From Pseudonocardia sp. HH130629-09 (GTDB lineage Bacteria; Actinomycetota; Actinomycetes; Mycobacteriales; Pseudonocardiaceae): 64,000 nt of DNA. The position numbers and the translations under genes are program-made. The notes beneath the pieces were generated by a model that saw only the letters and a list, made by a program, of their open reading frames with translations, was not told the DNA's origin and ran no database searches. Position 1 is the stretch's first letter. Each line of letters starts with the position of its first letter. Location of the stretch: positions 620,001-684,000 of the forward strand of contig NZ_CP011868.1 in the NCBI RefSeq assembly GCF_001294645.1, written 5' to 3'. Shown here one piece after another: positions 59,822 through 64,000 of the stretch.

Positions 59822-61333
59822 ATGACCGTCGAGCACAAGGTGCGCGTGTACCGCAGCGAGGAGAACCTCGCCCGCGCCGACCAGCTGGCCTGGAAGATCG
59901 CCGAGGTGGCCGCCGACCAGGTACCGCCGCCGGCCGAGGTGGCCGACATGGTCGTGAACCGGGTGGTCGACAACGCGGGTGTGGCGACGGCGTCGTTGAA
60001 CCGTCGTCCGGTCGTGGCCGCACGGGCGCAGGCGCTGCGTCACGCGGCCCCGCAGGACCGGGCCGGGGCGGTCGTGTTCGGCACCCGTGAGCGGGTGTCG
60101 CCGGAGTGGGCGGCGTGGGCCAACGGTGTCGCGGTGCGGGAGCTGGACTTCCACGACACGTTCCTGGCGGCGGACTACTCCCATCCCGGCGACAACATCC
60201 CGCCGCTGCTCGCGGTCGCCCAGCACACGGGTGCGGACGGCGCCGCGCTGACCCGGGCGATCGCGGTCGCCTACGAGGTCCAGGTCGCGCTGGTCACCGG
60301 GATCTGCCTGCACCAGCACAAGATCGACCACGTCGCGCACCTCGGTCCGTCGGTCGCCGCCGGGATCGGTGCCCTGCTGGACCTGCCGGCCGAGGTCACC
60401 TACCAGGCCGTGCAGCAGGCCCTGCACACGACGACCGCGACCCGGCAGTCGCGCAAGGGCGAGATCTCGTCGTGGAAGGCGTTCGCCCCCGCGTTCGCGG
60501 GGAAGGTCGCGATCGAGGCCGCCGACCGCGCGATGCTCGGCGAGGGCGCGCCGTCGCCGATCTACGAGGGCGAGGACGGTGTCATCGCCTGGCTGCTCGA
60601 CGGCCCGGACGCCGCGTACACCGTTCCGCTGCCGGAACGCGGGGAGGCACCCCGCGCGATCCTGCAGACCTACACCAAGGAGCACTCCGCGGAGTACCAG
60701 AGCCAGGCGCTGATCGACCTCGCGCGCCGGCTCGGCCCCCGGATCCGGGAGGCGGGCGGCGCGGAGCGGGTGCGCAGCATCGTCATCCACACCAGCCACC
60801 ACACCCACTACGTGATCGGGTCCGGGTCCGGGGACCCGCAGAAGTACGACCCGACGGCGTCGCGGGAGACCCTGGACCACTCGATCCCCTACATCGTCGC
60901 CGTCGCGCTGCTCGACGGCGGCTTCCACCACGAGCGCTCTTACCCGCCGCACCGCGCGGCCGACGCGGAGCTCGTCCAGCTGTGGCACGCGATCTCCACC
61001 CTCGAGGACCCGGAGTGGACGCGCCGCTACCACTCCCACGACCCCGCGGAGAAGGCGTTCGGTGGTCGGGTCGAGGTCACCTTCACCGACGGCACGATCC
61101 TGGTCGACGAGATCGCCGTCGCCGACGCGCATCCGTTCGGCGCCCGCCCGTTCGGTCGTGACGAGTACGTCGGCAAGTTCCGCGACCTGGCGCGCGACGT
61201 CGTCGACCGCGTCGAACAGGACCGGTTCCTCGACCACGCCCTGCGCCTGCCCGAGCTGAGCGCCGCCGAGCTGGGCGAGCTGACGATGGTCCCGGCGTCG
61301 CTCGCGACCGCACCGGGTCGCGGGGTGTTCTGA
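59822..61333 (+). CDS. prpD: 2-methylcitrate dehydratase (MmgE/PrpD family)
   Basis: A 503-residue MmgE/PrpD protein. It has [51 protein letters not shown], and [35 protein letters not shown] carries the conserved lysine region, and [15 protein letters not shown] closes the family signature. It dehydrates 2-methylcitrate in propionyl-CoA catabolism. ATG 59822 has GGAGGAGAACGT upstream. Its TGA overlaps the prpB ATG. Order PrpD-PrpB-PrpC supports the assignment. Confidence 0.94.
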   Translation: MTVEHKVRVYRSEENLARADQLAWKIAEVAADQVPPPAEVADMVVNRVVDNAGVATASLNRRPVVAARAQALRHAAPQDRAGAVVFGTRERVSPEWAAWANGVAVRELDFHDTFLAADYSHPGDNIPPLLAVAQHTGADGAALTRAIAVAYEVQVALVTGICLHQHKIDHVAHLGPSVAAGIGALLDLPAEVTYQAVQQALHTTTATRQSRKGEISSWKAFAPAFAGKVAIEAADRAMLGEGAPSPIYEGEDGVIAWLLDGPDAAYTVPLPERGEAPRAILQTYTKEHSAEYQSQALIDLARRLGPRIREAGGAERVRSIVIHTSHHTHYVIGSGSGDPQKYDPTASRETLDHSIPYIVAVALLDGGFHHERSYPPHRAADAELVQLWHAISTLEDPEWTRRYHSHDPAEKAFGGRVEVTFTDGTILVDEIAVADAHPFGARPFGRDEYVGKFRDLARDVVDRVEQDRFLDHALRLPELSAAELGELTMVPASLATAPGRGVF

Positions 61334-62241
61334 TGCTCGGCGCGACCAGCACACCCCACGCGCGCAGGGTGGCGTTCCGCGAGGCGCTGGCGAGCGGCCG
61401 GCTGCTGCAGTTCCCCGGCGCGTTCAACGCACTGTCGGCGATGCTGATCGCCGAGCAGGGATTCGACGGCGTGTACGTCTCGGGCGCCGTCCTCTCCGCG
61501 GAGCTGGGGCTGCCCGACGTCGGGCTCACCACCGCCACCGAGGTCGCGGCCCGCGCCGCGACGATCGCCCGGCAGACCGGCCTGCCCGTCCTGGTCGATG
61601 CCGACACCGGATGGGGCGGTCCGGCGAACGTGGCCCGCACGATCCAGACCTTCGAGGACGCCGGGCTGGCCGGGTGCCACCTGGAGGACCAGGTCGACCC
61701 GAAGCGCTGCGGACACCTGGCAGGCAAGGCGCTGGTGCCGACCGAGGACATGCGCACCCGCATCCGGGCGGCGGTGCGCGGGCGCCGCGACGACGCGTTC
61801 GTGCTGTGCGCCCGGACCGACGCCCGCGCCGTCGACGGGCTGGACGCCGCGATCGACCGCGCCCGCGCCTACGTGGCCGCCGGCGCCGACATGATCTTCG
61901 CGGAGGCGCTGACCGGGGAGGACGAGTACGCCGCGTTCCGCGACGCCCTCGACGTCCCGCTGCTGGCGAACATGACCGAGTTCGGGAAGAGCCCCCTGCT
62001 GACCGCGGACACCCTCGAGAAGCTCGGCGTCAACGTCGTCATCTACCCGGTGACCCTGCTCCGGCTCGCCATGGGTGCCGCGGAGGCCGGGCTCGCCGAG
62101 ATCCGCCGCACCGGCACCCAGGCCGGAGTGGTCGACCGGATGCAGACCCGCGCCCGGCTCTACGAACTCCTGCACTACGACGAGTACGGCGCCTTCGACG
62201 CCGGGCTCGCCGGCTATCTCGACGAGGAGGACCCCTCATGA
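61333..62241 (+). CDS. prpB: Methylisocitrate lyase
   Basis: A 302-residue isocitrate-lyase-superfamily enzyme. FPGAFNALSAMLIAEQGFDG, VDADTGWGG (metal Asp), LEDQVDPKRCGHLAGK with the catalytic KRCGH, and CARTDARAVDGLD are all present. It cleaves 2-methylisocitrate to pyruvate and succinate. The length (about 300) and KRCGH mark PrpB rather than isocitrate lyase. It overlaps prpD (TGATG) and prpC (ATGA), so the three are translated as a coupled set. Confidence 0.95.
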   Translation: MLGATSTPHARRVAFREALASGRLLQFPGAFNALSAMLIAEQGFDGVYVSGAVLSAELGLPDVGLTTATEVAARAATIARQTGLPVLVDADTGWGGPANVARTIQTFEDAGLAGCHLEDQVDPKRCGHLAGKALVPTEDMRTRIRAAVRGRRDDAFVLCARTDARAVDGLDAAIDRARAYVAAGADMIFAEALTGEDEYAAFRDALDVPLLANMTEFGKSPLLTADTLEKLGVNVVIYPVTLLRLAMGAAEAGLAEIRRTGTQAGVVDRMQTRARLYELLHYDEYGAFDAGLAGYLDEEDPS

Positions 62242-63365
62242 CCGTGGCCGACGCACCCCCGCAGATCCACAAGGGGCTGGCCGGAGTGGTCGCCGACACC
62301 ACGACCATCTCCAAGGTCGACGCCGACACCAACTCCCTGCTGTACCGCGGTTACCCGGTGCAGGACCTGTGCGCGCACTCCGGCTTCCTCCAGGTCGCGC
62401 ACCTGCTCTGGCACGGCGAGCTGCCCGCCGCCGACGCCCTGGCCCGGCTGGAGGCACAGGAACGCGCGCTCCGCCCGATCGACCGCAGCCTGCAGGCACT
62501 GCTGCTCGGCACGCCCACCACCTGCCACCCGATGGACACCCTGCGCACCGCCGTGAGCTGGCTCGGCTCCGAGGACGCCCAGGAGGACGACCCGGCCGCC
62601 GACACGCAGAAGTCGCTGCGGCTGCTCGCCGCGCTGCCGACCGTCGTGGCGATCGATCAGCGCCGCCGACGGGGGCTCGACCCGATCGCGCCCGACCCGG
62701 ACCTGGGCTACGCGGCGAACTTCTTCCACATGACATTCGGCGCGGTGCCCGAGCCCGAGGTGGTGCGTGCGTTCGAGGTCTCGATGATCCTCTACGCCGA
62801 GCACAGCTTCAACGCCTCGACCTTCACCGCCCGGGTCGTGACCTCGACCCTGTCGGACCTCTACAGCGCCGTCGTCGCGGGGATCGGTGCGTTGAAGGGG
62901 CCGCTGCACGGCGGGGCCAACGAGGCCGTCATGCACATGCTCGCCGAGATCGACGGTCCCGACGCCGCCGATGCGTGGCTCGCCGACGCGCTCGCGCACA
63001 AGAAGAAGATCATGGGCTTCGGGCACCGCGTCTACAAGCGCGGCGACTCCCGGGTCCCGACCCTGCAGGCCGCACTCGAACGGATCGTGGAGCTGCGCGG
63101 GGCCCACGAGCTGCTGGCCACCCACACTGCGCTGGCTGAGGCGATGCACCGGGCGAAGGGGCTGCACCCCAACCTCGACTATCCGGCGGGCCCGCTCTAC
63201 CACCTCATGGGCTTCGACATCCCGATGTTCACCCCGCTGTTCGTGATGGCGCGGATCACCGGTTGGACGGCCCACATCGCCGAGCAGCTCGCGGCGAACT
63301 CCCTCATCCGGCCGCTCGCGGCCTACGAGGGCTCGGCCCGCCGTGAGGTCCCGGCCGGACGCTGA
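62238..63365 (+). CDS. prpC: 2-methylcitrate synthase
   Basis: A 375-residue citrate-synthase-family enzyme. GLAGVVADTTTISKVDADTN starts it, LLYRGYPVQDLC is family-typical, and the catalytic region has AEHSFNASTF (His), KGPLHGGANE (His) and KIMGFGHRVYKRGDSR, with Asp in LDYPAGPLYHLMG. Size and the GFGHRVYK motif fit PrpC-type synthases that join propionyl-CoA and oxaloacetate. It is coupled to prpB by ATGA and followed by a perfect stem-loop. Confidence 0.94.
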   Translation: MTVADAPPQIHKGLAGVVADTTTISKVDADTNSLLYRGYPVQDLCAHSGFLQVAHLLWHGELPAADALARLEAQERALRPIDRSLQALLLGTPTTCHPMDTLRTAVSWLGSEDAQEDDPAADTQKSLRLLAALPTVVAIDQRRRRGLDPIAPDPDLGYAANFFHMTFGAVPEPEVVRAFEVSMILYAEHSFNASTFTARVVTSTLSDLYSAVVAGIGALKGPLHGGANEAVMHMLAEIDGPDAADAWLADALAHKKKIMGFGHRVYKRGDSRVPTLQAALERIVELRGAHELLATHTALAEAMHRAKGLHPNLDYPAGPLYHLMGFDIPMFTPLFVMARITGWTAHIAEQLAANSLIRPLAAYEGSARREVPAGR

Positions 63366-63411
63366 CCGTTCCGGCCTCGCCCACCGGCCGACCGCCGGTT
63401 CTCCCGCGGGC

Positions 63412-63438
63412 GGCCCGCCCGTCGATCACGGGCGGGCC
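63412..63438. terminator. Perfect 10-bp stem-loop after prpC
   Basis: GGCCCGCCCG (63412-63421) and CGGGCGGGCC (63429-63438) flank a 7-base loop TCGATCA. It lies between prpC and the enoyl-CoA hydratase gene and is probably the operon terminator or an attenuator. No U-tract. Confidence 0.7.
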
Positions 63439-63462
63439 GGCCGCCCACATCCGGAGGTATCC

Positions 63463-64000
63463 ATGGCCGCGACCGCGGTGGCGAGCTCCGGCAGGCCGTC
63501 CGGCACCGCCGGCGTCCGGCTGAGCCGCGACGGGCAGCACGTCGCCGTCCTCACGCTGGACGCCGCGCCCGCCAACGCGCTGTCCCGTCCCGTGCGTGCG
63601 GCACTGCGCCACGCCCTCGACGAGGTGGACCGTGACACCCGGTTCCGCGCCGCCGTCCTCACCGGCGTCGGTCACTTCAGCGCCGGTGGCCATCTCGTCG
63701 AGGAGCAGCACGCCCGCGACGACGGCGACGCCGCGGCCTTCCTGACCGAGATCGTCGAGCTCACCGACCGGGTCGAGGAGCTCCGCGTCCCCGTGGTCGC
63801 CGCGGTCGCCGGAGGCGCCGTCGGCGCCGGGCTTGAACTCGCCCTGGCCTGCGACCTGCGGGTCGCCGCCGAGGACGGCTTCTTCGTGGCTGCCGGGGTC
63901 AACGTCGGCCTGATCATGAGCACCTGGCGGCTGCTCGGGCTCGGCCCGGCCAAGGACATGCTGCTCACCGGTGACCGGTGCGACGCGGCTACGGCCCTGC
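63463..64000 (+). CDS. Enoyl-CoA hydratase/isomerase family protein (partial)
   Basis: The gene runs off the window end; 179 residues are visible with no stop. Crotonase-fold features are LTLDAAPANALSRPVRAAL, AVLTGVGHFSAGGHLVEE (first oxyanion region) and PVVAAVAGGAVGAGLELALACDLRVAAED (second oxyanion region and helix). It would hydrate or isomerise an acyl-CoA. ATG 63463 has GGAGGT upstream. A catalytic Glu assignment needs the rest of the gene. Confidence 0.88.
   Translation, partial: MAATAVASSGRPSGTAGVRLSRDGQHVAVLTLDAAPANALSRPVRAALRHALDEVDRDTRFRAAVLTGVGHFSAGGHLVEEQHARDDGDAAAFLTEIVELTDRVEELRVPVVAAVAGGAVGAGLELALACDLRVAAEDGFFVAAGVNVGLIMSTWRLLGLGPAKDMLLTGDRCDAATAL

Noticed and set aside
1-64000. 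CRISPR arrays or other regularly spaced repeats
   Set aside because: I saw no short direct repeats at regular spacing; repeats found are IS ends, MITEs or operator dyads.

Overview
The window is high-GC actinobacterial DNA. Dense GTG/ATG starts, ATGA/TGATG overlaps, pSAM2-type integrative-element genes, a TipAS-type MerR regulator, a CHRD/class F sortase pair and a GCS2/ATP-grasp protein all fit the Pseudonocardiaceae. Pseudonocardia is my best guess, from gene content only.

Layout. 1-18.2 kb is mostly ordinary chromosome: ROK protein end, GCS2-ATP-grasp fusion, MFS transporter, metallo-beta-lactamase-fold hydrolase, DUF429 protein, RpiB, Nei glycosylase, HAD hydrolase, an RraA/acyl-CoA ligase pair, a TetR regulator facing a frameshifted oxidoreductase, a MerR regulator, a small secreted protein, a flavin monooxygenase, a universal stress protein and a secreted alpha/beta hydrolase. 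18.2-22 kb and 29.4-36.6 kb are insertion-sequence wreckage. They hold two identical 1224-bp IS30-family copies, an IS5-family element with a stop codon in its transposase, three copies of a 165-bp MITE that shares its ends, an IS21-family element inside one MITE, an IS256-family element, and an IS1081-like transposase split by IS30. Gene remnants lie among them (GDP-fucose synthase, cholesterol-oxidase-like, IS110). Between the two wrecks lie NhaA with a divergent DsbA-like protein, a frameshifted acyl-CoA dehydrogenase, and a small integrative element (FtsK-like, Xis, Int, no Rep) set between a cold-shock gene fragment and an intact cold-shock gene.

37.8-45.3 kb is an actinomycete integrative and conjugative element (AICE) of pSAM2 type: HD protein, NUDIX protein, XRE regulator, SCO3933-like protein, FtsK/TraB pair, RepSA-like HUH replicase, excisionase and integrase, ending at tRNA-Pro(TGG). 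45.4-53.4 kb is the most unusual stretch. A near-perfect DtxR/IdeR-type iron box precedes a tightly coupled operon of a complete glutamate-synthase-like large subunit with a C-terminal extension, a CysJ/P450-reductase-like diflavin reductase where GltD would be expected, and an HmuS/ChuS-like heme-utilisation protein. I infer an iron-starvation redox module.

53.4-57.4 kb carries a CHRD protein with its class F sortase, an FtsW/RodA protein, an ECF sigma/anti-sigma pair and tRNA-Gly(TCC). Beside that tRNA lies an integrase-GntR gene fused in frame to the C-terminus of a fumarylacetoacetate-hydrolase-family protein. The window ends with a 2-methylcitrate operon (PrpD, PrpB, PrpC) and the start of an enoyl-CoA hydratase. 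Several genes carry single frameshifts in or near short G/C runs, so assembly error and real decay must be separated.
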